Shown piece after piece: positions 54,651 through 61,810 of a DNA stretch of 64,000 nt; position 1 is the stretch's first letter, and the number at the start of each line of letters is the position of its first letter. The notes below the pieces were generated by a model. It did not search any database. It worked only from the letters and a program-made list of their open reading frames with translations, and had not been told where the DNA came from. The position numbers were made by a program, and so were the translations under genes. The stretch comes from Sulfuricella sp. T08 (GTDB lineage: Bacteria > Pseudomonadota > Gammaproteobacteria > Burkholderiales > Sulfuricellaceae), in NCBI RefSeq assembly GCF_000971475.1, contig NZ_DF967523.1, positions 62,001 through 126,000 of the forward strand, read 5' to 3'.

Positions 54651-55147
54651 TTATCGTGGGGTGGGGTGCCGAGCCGTTGCTTGAGTGCTTCGCGTACGGC
54701 ATGCCGGATATGTTCGCGTGAATGGTCGAGCAACTCGTTCAGGGCGCGATCCAGGGTGGCAGTGAATTCCAGCGCAATGCGATTTTCCAGTTCCTGCACC
54801 ATGAATTCCTCTATCTGGTGCAGGGCTGCCTCGTCATGAGAGATGTTCGCGACCTGTTCCTGTTCGTCTATGCAGGCTGGCTCGTTTGCAACGATCTCGA
54901 TATGGAGTGGAGGCTTCCCCTTGCCGGTTATAGTGGCTTCGCTTACCACTGAAGTGGGTACGGCTTCAGTTAGAACCGGGATGGTGATGTCATCAGTGAA
55001 GATTTCTGTCAGAACGGGAATCGTCGCCCGGGCAGCTTGTGCCTCGGCCGATGCAAGATCTTGCTGCGTGGGTGCCCCAGTGCGATGCCGGGTGAGCAGG
55101 GCATCTATTTTTCCGAGTACGTCGGTCTCGCTGTTTGCAGGATCCAT
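54638..55147 (-). CDS. Hypothetical acidic protein upstream-linked to holC
   Basis: A 169-residue soluble, acidic protein starting MDPANSETDVLGKIDALLTRH. Middle repeats of TIPVLTE (residues about 43-58: IPVLTEIFTDDITIPVLTEA) are notable, followed by an acidic helical region (HDEAALHQIEEFMVQELENRIALEFTATLDRALNELLDHS). I do not recognise the family. It is translated 1 nt after... the holC stop lies at its 5' side on the minus strand, so holC and this gene are one transcript. Its last residues (KKLS) and stop codon come from the inverted end of the MITE-like element, so the original C-terminus was probably different. Confidence 0.7.
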   Translation of the reverse strand: MDPANSETDVLGKIDALLTRHRTGAPTQQDLASAEAQAARATIPVLTEIFTDDITIPVLTEAVPTSVVSEATITGKGKPPLHIEIVANEPACIDEQEQVANISHDEAALHQIEEFMVQELENRIALEFTATLDRALNELLDHSREHIRHAVREALKQRLGTPPHDKKLS

Positions 55148-55576
55148 TTATCTGGCCTTGCTTCCAATATCATGCGAATGAATTTCGTAGCCGCGGTCTC
55201 GATAGAAGCGGAAGCGCTCGCGCGCTGCGCTGCGGTCGTTTTCGTCTGTGCTGACGATCTCGATCAGCCGGTGGAAGCGGCTGAAGAACAGGGGTTGCTC
55301 AGTGTGAAGATTGAGCAGGATGTCGTCGTGTGCCAGCGTGTCGGTATTATGGTCAATGATCACCGGGGTGACCGGTGCAAGACTATCCGAGGCGCGGCAA
55401 TGGGGGATGAAACCGACAGCGGGCGTGCTCCACAGCAGCTTGTCCATTGTTTCCGTGGTTGCGGCATCGGGAGTATAGACCATGACCCGTAGCCCGCGCT
55501 CAACGGCCTTGGCGCAGAGCACGCAAGCGGTGTGGTATTTGTCGGCGGCGTGAGTGTAGAAATCGATTTGGGTCAT
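55148..55576 (-). CDS. holC: DNA polymerase III subunit chi
   Basis: HolC links the clamp loader to single-strand-binding protein. The 142-residue product starts MTQIDFYTHAADKYHTACVLCAKAV and has VMVYTPDAATTETMDKLLWS, TPVIIDHNTDTLAHDDILLNL and FYRDRGYEIHSHDI, all typical. Its order pepA - holC - (hypothetical) - valS is the standard proteobacterial arrangement, interrupted here only by the extra acidic gene and the MITE. Confidence 0.93.
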   Translation of the reverse strand: MTQIDFYTHAADKYHTACVLCAKAVERGLRVMVYTPDAATTETMDKLLWSTPAVGFIPHCRASDSLAPVTPVIIDHNTDTLAHDDILLNLHTEQPLFFSRFHRLIEIVSTDENDRSAARERFRFYRDRGYEIHSHDIGSKAR

Positions 55577-55602
55577 ATCAAAACAAGCGCCTTTTACGTT
55601 TG

Positions 55603-55727
55603 CCCCTTCTCCCCTCTGGGGAGAAGGTTGGGATGAGGGGTTCAGATGCTGATTCTCACGCGAAACTTCCCACCCCCACCCTAGCCCTCCCCCTAAAAGA
55701 GGGAGGGAATATACGATGAGGGGTGGT
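55603..55727. repeat. Two short palindromic repeats between pepA and holC
   Basis: CCTTCTCCCC-TCT-GGGGAGAAGG (55605-55627) is a perfect 10-bp stem followed by GTTGGGATGAGGGG. A second related unit has CCCTCCC (55685-55691) paired with GGGAGGG (55701-55707) and again GATGAGGGG. The two units face each other. This CCCTCTCCCC/GATGAGGGG style is that of dispersed intergenic repeats. No gene is seen in these 154 nt. Confidence 0.65.
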
Positions 55728-55730
55728 CGA

Positions 55731-57221
55731 TTAACCCACCCTACATTTATTGATCAGGAAATGCACCAGCAGCGCCACTGGCCGCCCGGTTGAGCCTTTG
55801 TCCTTACCTGATTTCCAGGCAGTCCCGGCAATGTCCAGGTGCGCCCAGTCGTATTTTTTGGCGAAGCGCGACAAAAAGCAGGCGGCAGTGATAGCACCAC
55901 CGGCACGGCCGCCGATGTTGGCCATGTCGGCGAAGTTGCTCTTCAGCTGTTCCTGGTAATCGTCCCACAACGGCATGTGCCAGGCGCGGTCAACTGCATA
56001 TTCGCCGGCATGGAGCAGTTCGCGGGCAAGGGCGTCGTGGCTGCTGAACAGCCCGGAGGCATGGTTGCCCAGGGCGATGAGGCAGGCGCCAGTGAGGGTG
56101 GCGATATCCACTACCGCGTCCGGTTCGAAGCGTTCGGCGTAGGTAAGGGCATCGCACAGGATCAAACGGCCTTCTGCATCGGTATTGAGTACTTCGATGG
56201 TCTGTCCTGACATGCTGGTGACGACGTCGCCGGGCTTGTTGGCATCGCCGTCGGGCAGGTTCTCCGTGGCCGGGATGATGCCCACCAGATTGATCGGCAG
56301 CTTGAGCTGGGCTACCGCCTTGAACGCGCCGAGCACGCTGGCCGCTCCGCTCATGTCGTACTTCATTTCGTCCATTTCGGCGGCGGGTTTGAGGGAAATG
56401 CCGCCGGCGTCGAAAGTGACGCCCTTGCCGACCAGGACCACCGGCTTTTGTTTTTTATTGCCCTGGTACTGCAAAACGATCAGTTTGGGCGGCTGGCGGC
56501 TACCGCGTGCCACGGAAAGCAGTGAACCCATTTTCAGGGCTTCCATGTCTTTCTGTTCCAGCACTTCAATCTTGAGCTTGTAGGTTTTTGCCAACTCCTG
56601 CGCCTGCTGGGCCAGGTAGGCGGGGGTACAGATGTTGCCCGGCAGGTTGCCGAGATCCTTGGCCATGCTCATGCCTTCGGCGATCGCCTGGCCTTGTTTG
56701 GCGGCTTCTTCGCCGATGCTCAGTTCGGTGCGGCGCGACACGTTCAGGACGATACGGCGCAACGGGCGGCGCATCTCTTCCTGCTTGCTTTTCAGACGGT
56801 CAAAGCGGTAAACCCCTTCCATTGCCATCAATACGGCCTGCTCGACTTTCCATGCGGTGTCGCGGCGCTTGACCGGGAGTTCGGTGAGGAAAACCGAGGC
56901 TTCAAGTGACCCGGATTCATTCAGGGTTTTGATGGCAGCGCGGACCGCATCGCGATATTCCTTGTCTTTGAATTCACGTTCCTTGCCCAGTCCGACCAGT
57001 AGCACCCGGTCGCACAGCGTGTTGGGGACGTTGTGCAGCATGAGTGTGGTGCCGGACTTCCCTTCCATGTCGCCGCGGCGGATAATATCGCTCAGGTAAT
57101 GGTTGGAAATCTGGTCGATTATCTCGCCGGCCAGCGCAAGCTTGCGTGGCTCGAACACGCCGACGACGACGCAGGCGGTGCGCTGTTTTTCCGGGCTGCC
57201 ACTTTTTATGCTAAATTCCAC
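55731..57221 (-). CDS. pepA: Leucyl aminopeptidase (cytosol aminopeptidase PepA)
   Basis: A 496-residue M17 aminopeptidase. The catalytic two-metal region is intact: [52 protein letters not shown] and [14 protein letters not shown]. The N-terminal domain is complete. The start is GTG at 57221 with AAGGAG upstream. Homologues also bind DNA and aid plasmid-dimer resolution; whether this one does cannot be read here. It is divergent from lptF. Confidence 0.96.
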   Translation of the reverse strand: MEFSIKSGSPEKQRTACVVVGVFEPRKLALAGEIIDQISNHYLSDIIRRGDMEGKSGTTLMLHNVPNTLCDRVLLVGLGKEREFKDKEYRDAVRAAIKTLNESGSLEASVFLTELPVKRRDTAWKVEQAVLMAMEGVYRFDRLKSKQEEMRRPLRRIVLNVSRRTELSIGEEAAKQGQAIAEGMSMAKDLGNLPGNICTPAYLAQQAQELAKTYKLKIEVLEQKDMEALKMGSLLSVARGSRQPPKLIVLQYQGNKKQKPVVLVGKGVTFDAGGISLKPAAEMDEMKYDMSGAASVLGAFKAVAQLKLPINLVGIIPATENLPDGDANKPGDVVTSMSGQTIEVLNTDAEGRLILCDALTYAERFEPDAVVDIATLTGACLIALGNHASGLFSSHDALARELLHAGEYAVDRAWHMPLWDDYQEQLKSNFADMANIGGRAGGAITAACFLSRFAKKYDWAHLDIAGTAWKSGKDKGSTGRPVALLVHFLINKCRVG

Positions 57222-57357
57222 CTTTTGCTCCTTACTTGATGCCTGCCCGTGTGTGTACGTGTGTATCAGGTGTATCAGGCAGGCTTTAATTCATGATATT
57301 CAGTAATCGGCAATTATCCGCAGACTGTAGTCTAAAAGTCAAAGAAAACCTCGAACG

Positions 57358-58473
57358 ATGATTTTCCGCCGCGCCCTGCTGCGCGAGATGGCCGGCAATG
57401 CATTGCTGGTTTTTTCGGTGCTGCTGATGATTACCCTCACCACGATGCTGATCCGTTATCTCGGGCAGGCGGCGGGCGGTGCTGTGGCTAACGAGGCGGT
57501 GGCGGCTTTTCTCGGCTTCAGTATTATTAATTATTTGCCGGTTTTGCTGTCCTTGACGGTGTTTATCGCAGTTTTGATGACGTTGACCCGCTGCTATCGC
57601 GATAGCGAAATGGTGGTCTGGTTCACCGCCGGTTTGAGCGTCATGGCATGGGTGCGTCCGGTGGTGACTTTTGCCGCTCCGGCGGTATTCGCGATCGCGT
57701 TTTTAAGCTTGGTGGTTTCCCCTTGGGCATTAAGAAAAAGCGATGAGTTCCGGCAGCAAATGGACAGCCGCGACGACGTGTCCTCGGTGGCGCCGGGCGT
57801 GTTCAAGGAGTCCAAGTTCGCCGAGCGGGTGTATTTCGTGGAAAGCTTCGCTGGTGAAAAGAACACGGTAAGCAATATTTTCATGCGCTCTGTCCAACAT
57901 CAGAAACTGGGCATTCTGGTGGCTCAGCATGGCTACCAGACGGTATCTGAAAATGGCGACCGATTCCTGGTGCTGCTCAACGGCAGACGCTACGAGGGAG
58001 TGGGCGGCTCGCCGGATTACAAGATCATGGCCTTCGAACGCTATTCCATCCGGATCCATGCCTATGAGGCGAGCCTGATCCCCCCGACACAGAAATCCCT
58101 GTCCACCTTGATGCTGCTGAGCGATCGCTCGCCGGCCAATATGGGGGAACTGCTGTGGCGGCTGGGCTTGCCAGCCAGCGCTTTCATTCTGGCTTTGCTG
58201 GCGATCCCGCTGAGTTTCGTCAATCCGCGTGCAGGACGCTCGCTTAATTTGATCCTGGCGTTGCTGCTCTACATGATATACAGCAATTTCCTGAGTATCA
58301 CCCAGGCCTGGGTGGCGCAAAGCAAATTGTCTCCATATATCGGGCTATGGCTGGTACATGGCTTGATGCTGCTAGTGCTGTTATTGCTGTTTTACCGCAG
58401 GCTTGTACTTGCGCCGTTCTGGATAATCTGGCTGAAGAGATTGATTCCTCGGCTCGGTGGCGAGCGCACATGA
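57358..58473 (+). CDS. lptF: LPS export permease LptF
   Basis: A 371-residue inner-membrane subunit of the LptB2FG ABC transporter that extracts lipopolysaccharide for transport to the outer membrane. It has an N-terminal helix pair (MIFRRALLREMAGNALLVFSVLLMITL), a periplasmic jellyroll domain and C-terminal helices (LLWRLGLPASAFILALLAIPLSFVNPRAG). Gene order lptF-lptG with 4-nt overlap, beside pepA, is conserved in Proteobacteria. Confidence 0.94.
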   Translation: MIFRRALLREMAGNALLVFSVLLMITLTTMLIRYLGQAAGGAVANEAVAAFLGFSIINYLPVLLSLTVFIAVLMTLTRCYRDSEMVVWFTAGLSVMAWVRPVVTFAAPAVFAIAFLSLVVSPWALRKSDEFRQQMDSRDDVSSVAPGVFKESKFAERVYFVESFAGEKNTVSNIFMRSVQHQKLGILVAQHGYQTVSENGDRFLVLLNGRRYEGVGGSPDYKIMAFERYSIRIHAYEASLIPPTQKSLSTLMLLSDRSPANMGELLWRLGLPASAFILALLAIPLSFVNPRAGRSLNLILALLLYMIYSNFLSITQAWVAQSKLSPYIGLWLVHGLMLLVLLLLFYRRLVLAPFWIIWLKRLIPRLGGERT

Positions 58474-59543
58474 GAATCATCAGCCGCTATTTGGCACGTG
58501 AAATTTATTCGGCCACGTTGCTGGTGTTCGCAGCCCTGCTCATGCTGTTCGCTTTTTTCGACCTGATTCACGAGTTGGGCGACCTGGGCAAGGGTGATTA
58601 CCGGCTGGCCAAAATCTTTGGCTATGTCCTGCTTTCCCTGCCCGGCCATGTTTACGAACTATTCCCGATTGCAACCTTGATCGGCTCCCTGTTCGCTCTT
58701 TCGCAACTGACTGCTCATTCCGAGCTTGCCGTGATGCGCGTGTCGGGGCTGTCTGCGCAGCGCATCGCCTTGTCGCTGGCGAAAGCCGGATTGCTGTTCG
58801 TGGTTCTGACCTTTGTTTTTGGTGAGTTTATCGCGCCACTTAGTGGGCGAGCAGCCCAAGAGTTACGTTTAAAGGCCACCAGTTCGGTAGTGGCGCAGGA
58901 ATTTCGTTCCGGCCTGTGGGTGAAGGATGCGGGGAGTTTCGTCAATGTCGAGGAGGTGCTACCGGATACCTCTATGAAGGGGGTGAAAATCTATGAGTTC
59001 GACCCGGATTTTAGTTTGCGCGCCATTAGTTACGCAAAGCGCGGCGAGCACGTGGCCGAGAACCGATGGCGCCTGACGGATGTGGCGCAGACCCGGTTTG
59101 AGTCGGGCCGGACGGTAGTCAGTAGGCTTCCTGAGGCTTACTGGCATTCAGTGCTGACTCCTGACATTCTTAATGTGCTGCTGGTGGTGCCGGAGCAGAT
59201 GTCGGCCTGGAACCTGTATTTTTATGTACAGCATCTGAGTGAAAACAAGCAGAAAACCACGCGCTACGAAATTGCACTGTGGTCGAAGCTGGTCTACCCT
59301 TTTGCGGCTTTGGTGATGATTATGCTGGCATTGCCGTTTGCTTATTACCAGGGACGTTCAGGCGGAGTGAGCGCGAAAATATTTGCCGGCATCATGCTGG
59401 GATTGGGTTTTCATTTGCTGAACCGGCTATTTGCCCATCTCGGGCTATTGAATGACTGGCCGCCTATGTTCAGTGCCATTTTTCCGACGTTGGTGTTCTT
59501 TTGTGCGGCGATGGCGATGATGTGGTGGGTTGAAAGACGGTGA
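58470..59543 (+). CDS. lptG: LPS export permease LptG
   Basis: A 357-residue partner of LptF. It starts MRIISRYLAREIYSATLLVFAALL, with LPGHVYELFPIATLIGSLFALSQLTAHSELAVMRVSGLS as the family landmark and four C-terminal helices (ALVMIMLALPFAYYQGRSGG). The ATG overlaps the lptF stop (ATGA); a longer upstream reading lies within lptF and is rejected. Its stop lies inside a 20-bp palindrome shared with the convergent gene. Confidence 0.94.
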   Translation: MRIISRYLAREIYSATLLVFAALLMLFAFFDLIHELGDLGKGDYRLAKIFGYVLLSLPGHVYELFPIATLIGSLFALSQLTAHSELAVMRVSGLSAQRIALSLAKAGLLFVVLTFVFGEFIAPLSGRAAQELRLKATSSVVAQEFRSGLWVKDAGSFVNVEEVLPDTSMKGVKIYEFDPDFSLRAISYAKRGEHVAENRWRLTDVAQTRFESGRTVVSRLPEAYWHSVLTPDILNVLLVVPEQMSAWNLYFYVQHLSENKQKTTRYEIALWSKLVYPFAALVMIMLALPFAYYQGRSGGVSAKIFAGIMLGLGFHLLNRLFAHLGLLNDWPPMFSAIFPTLVFFCAAMAMMWWVERR

Positions 59544-59599
59544 TGATTAATGGGTGATAGTAGAGGCAATCTATTGCCCATCACCCATTAATCATCACC
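59539..59599. repeat. Palindrome spanning the 3' ends of lptG and the RDD gene
   Basis: 59539-59558 is a perfect 20-bp inverted copy of 59580-59599 (GGTGATGATTAATGGGTGAT arms, 21-nt centre). The left arm contains the lptG stop codon, and the right arm encodes the last residues (VVMING) and stop of the convergent RDD gene. The hairpin could stop transcription from both sides. Confidence 0.75.
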
Positions 59600-60000
59600 A
59601 CTTTGGTTCCCGCCATGCGATCGTGCCAGAACAGGCGCTCGCGGTCGAACAGCGCCCACAGGATGCCGAAGCCCAGCCCTACGCCAATCGCGGCGAGAAG
59701 AAAACGCAGGCATGCCTGTTTCAGGCTAAGGGGTTGGTCATCCGTGCGCACTATCCGCAGGTGCCAGGTTTTCATCGGCAGGGTCTGTCCGCCATGCAGC
59801 CAGTACCAGATGAAATAGAATGCCATTACCAGCAGCAGGTAAAGCTGAAAAACGAAGCGGAGAATGGGCGGCAGCGGCGAATGGAATATCGCGGTGAAAA
59901 TAAAGCCGGCAATGAATAGCACCGCAGTCAGCAGCAGTGTTTCGTAGAGCATGCTGGCCAAACGGCGGGGAAGTCCCGGCATTTTTGCGGGTGGCATCAT
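59581..60000 (-). CDS. RDD family membrane protein
   Basis: A 139-residue inner-membrane protein of the RDD family. It has the Arg-containing first helix (PGLPRRLASMLYETLLLTAVLFIAGFIF), a second hydrophobic segment (RFVFQLYLLLVMAFYFIWYWLHGGQTLPMKTWHLRIV) and a last helix ending FDRERLFWHDRMAGTKVV, where the second Asp of the RDD motif is seen. The starts at 60000 or 59997 are equivalent; an upstream TTG at 60024 is less likely. Function is unknown, possibly transport. It is convergent with lptG and follows the DUF3106 gene. Confidence 0.85.
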   Translation of the reverse strand: MMPPAKMPGLPRRLASMLYETLLLTAVLFIAGFIFTAIFHSPLPPILRFVFQLYLLLVMAFYFIWYWLHGGQTLPMKTWHLRIVRTDDQPLSLKQACLRFLLAAIGVGLGFGILWALFDRERLFWHDRMAGTKVVMING

Positions 60001-60013
60001 GGAACTGAGGGAG

Positions 60014-60565
60014 TTAGTTTGCAACGGGTCTGGTCGTGTCCGCTGCCGGGTTTTGGGTAACCGGTGCGGAGGTTTCGCCCGTGACGGGCTCCAGGGTGGC
60101 CTTGGTGGGTTGGGGGGTGAGTGGCACAGACACTGGGGCAGGGGCTTTTTTTCCGTGCCTCAACTGGGCTTTCTTTTCTTCGGGAAGCTGCTGATACTCC
60201 TGCCATTTCTTCTGTATTTCCAGGCGCTTCTCAGGGGGGAGCTGCTTCAGTTTTTCATATTTCTTGCGTGCTTGGGCGCGTTCGTCCGGGGTGAGTGAGG
60301 TCCAGGTTTTAAGACGCTTCTGGACACGCTGCTGCTCATCAGGCTTCATTTTTGGGTAACTCTTGGCCACACCCAGCAAACGCTTGCGCTGGATTGCGGG
60401 CATGCTGTCCCATTGATCTCCTACTGGAGACAGAATCTGTTTCTGTTCAAGCGAAAGTTCGGCCCAGTTGGGTTGCCGAGGTTCTGGGGGTTGAGCCGCA
60501 AGTGCGATCCCTTGTGCCAGCAGGCAAAAAGTGAGGATTATTCCTGCGAGGAGCCTTCTAGCCAT
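60014..60565 (-). CDS. Exported DUF3106 protein
   Basis: A 183-residue protein with a signal peptide (LLAGIILTFCLLAQGIALA) and a DUF3106 domain: PNWAELSLEQKQILSPVGDQWDSMPAIQRKRLLGVAKSYPKM and LTPDERAQARKKYEKLKQLPPEKRLEIQKKWQEYQQLPEEKK, a helical, basic, heptad-rich segment. A Pro/Thr-rich tail follows. DUF3106 proteins typically sit beside an ECF sigma factor and DUF3619 in Betaproteobacteria, as here. It overlaps the DUF3619 gene by 28 nt. A periplasmic partner in the sigma-factor circuit is possible. Confidence 0.88.
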   Translation of the reverse strand: MARRLLAGIILTFCLLAQGIALAAQPPEPRQPNWAELSLEQKQILSPVGDQWDSMPAIQRKRLLGVAKSYPKMKPDEQQRVQKRLKTWTSLTPDERAQARKKYEKLKQLPPEKRLEIQKKWQEYQQLPEEKKAQLRHGKKAPAPVSVPLTPQPTKATLEPVTGETSAPVTQNPAADTTRPVAN

Positions 60566-60921
60566 GTGTCGAATCCGTTATCAATGAAGGCGTGGAGCGG
60601 CAAATCTCCAGCCAGCAGATGCGCGTCGATTTCCGCAATGTCGCTCGGCTGTTGAGTGGTTTGCCAGTAGGTGAAGAACATCAGGCCCAGTAGCAGGGCT
60701 ACCAGTGGCAGCCAGGTACGGAAAGGCGAGTGGATGCCGTGATGGTGGCCGCCATTTCCGCTATGGCCCCATGCCAGGCTAAAGCTATGCTGGGGTTTTG
60801 CATAGGCTTCCAGGGCGTGCTGGCGCGCCGCCTGAAGGCGATAATGTATGCGGCTATCCAAATTGGCTGTGCCGTAATCGAGATGTTGCGTAATTTTTTT
60901 TGCCAGATCATGTTCGTTCAT
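60538..60921 (-). CDS. DUF3619 membrane protein, putative anti-sigma factor
   Basis: A 127-residue protein with a helical cytoplasmic N-terminus (MNEHDLAKKITQHLDYGTANLD, RIHYRLQAARQHALEAY), a single membrane helix (WLPLVALLLGLMFFTYW) and a short periplasmic tail. The topology is that of a single-pass anti-sigma factor, and the gene overlaps the ECF sigma gene by 4 nt (ATGA). The start at 60921 (MNEHDLA) is chosen because the longer frame reads into sigma-gene sequence. Confidence 0.85.
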   Translation of the reverse strand: MNEHDLAKKITQHLDYGTANLDSRIHYRLQAARQHALEAYAKPQHSFSLAWGHSGNGGHHHGIHSPFRTWLPLVALLLGLMFFTYWQTTQQPSDIAEIDAHLLAGDLPLHAFIDNGFDTWLEGSSQE

Positions 60922-61481
60922 GGCTCTATCCCCTTCGATTTCAAGAAGGCCGCCACTGCGTGGGTGGCCCGGGAACAATGCGTCTTGACACTGCCTTCGG
61001 AACAACCCATCGCGGCAGCGGTTTCAGAAACATCCAGTTCCTCCCAATAACGCAGCAGGAAGGCTTCCCGTTGACGTGCCGGCAAACTTTCTAATGCTTG
61101 TTCAATCAATTTAACGACTTGCGAGCGCGCCAGGGTTTCTTCCGGCCGATGGATTTTATTTGAGTCATCCTCAACCTCTAAAGTTTCCAGAGGATCGTAT
61201 TCTTCTTCCTGGTGCGGAGAGAAAGACGACAGCAGGGTGGTCCATAACGAGCGTACTTTCTGGCGTCGGTAATAGTCGCGGATGGTATTTTGCAAAATGC
61301 GCTGGAATAGCATTGGGAATTCCTCGGCGGGCTTCCCAGAGTATTTTTCCGTCAGTTTCATCATGGAGTCCTGCACGATGTCCAGAGCGCCATGTTCGTC
61401 GCGAACGGCAAATAGCGCCTGTTTGTAGGCGCGTCGTTCGACTTCGGCAAGAAACTTGGATAGTTCCTGAAAGGTGGCCAG
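60918..61481 (-). CDS. ECF-type RNA polymerase sigma factor
   Basis: A 187-residue sigma-70-like factor of the ECF group: region 2 (KQALFAVRDEHGALDIVQDSMMKLTEKY, ILQNTIRDYYRRQKVRS) and region 4 (LESLPARQREAFLLRYWEELDVSETAAAMGCSEGSVKTH). The coding signal and homology extend upstream past the first conventional start codon (GTG at 61376) by 35 codons, up to CTG-GCC-ACC-TTT at 61481, where other members start MATFQELSKFLAEVERR. A stop codon lies six codons upstream of that. A CTG start is therefore likely. It heads the sigma - DUF3619 - DUF3106 operon. Confidence 0.85.
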   Translation of the reverse strand: MATFQELSKFLAEVERRAYKQALFAVRDEHGALDIVQDSMMKLTEKYSGKPAEEFPMLFQRILQNTIRDYYRRQKVRSLWTTLLSSFSPHQEEEYDPLETLEVEDDSNKIHRPEETLARSQVVKLIEQALESLPARQREAFLLRYWEELDVSETAAAMGCSEGSVKTHCSRATHAVAAFLKSKGIEP

Positions 61482-61810
61482 TTGTAGGTTCCCGAGTAAG
61501 GTACATTAACGTAGTATCTTATCAAATAAAGAAAAATAAAGCAGAGTCTTCTTTATGCCCAGATGTTTCATAGTGACGCACTCTCTCGCTAGTCTTTAAA
61601 AAATGTTTGATATGAAAATGTTGTTCAGTCAGGTGTATGAATAACTGCACCACTTCTTTGAAAAACCTCCATATCAAACAATATCCTGCGCGATCATCAT
61701 GCGAATTTATGAAACATCCGGGCAAGTTTGGTAAAATGCCGCACTTGACCAAGTTGGCGGCAACCATTAGTGTTTCACGTTTCCCCGGAATGATTATTTA
61801 AGGCTGTTAT
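61482..61810. promoter_or_regulatory. Leader region of ilvB and divergent sigma-gene promoter
   Basis: This is 329 nt without a gene. TGTTTGATATG (61604-61614) is mirrored by CATATCAAACA (61670-61680), an 11-bp inverted repeat 55 nt apart, possibly a regulator binding pair. I did not find a leader peptide rich in Val/Leu/Ile codons or an attenuator stem before the ilvB ATG, so classic attenuation is not supported. The region is AT-rich and must also contain the sigma-gene promoter. Confidence 0.5.

Noticed and set aside
58347-58469. Extended N-terminus for LptG
   Set aside because: The extension lies wholly inside lptF and lacks homology; the ATG at 58470 overlaps the lptF stop as usual.
61700-61810. 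Attenuator with leader peptide before ilvB
   Set aside because: No short frame rich in branched-chain codons and no competing stems with a T-run were found.
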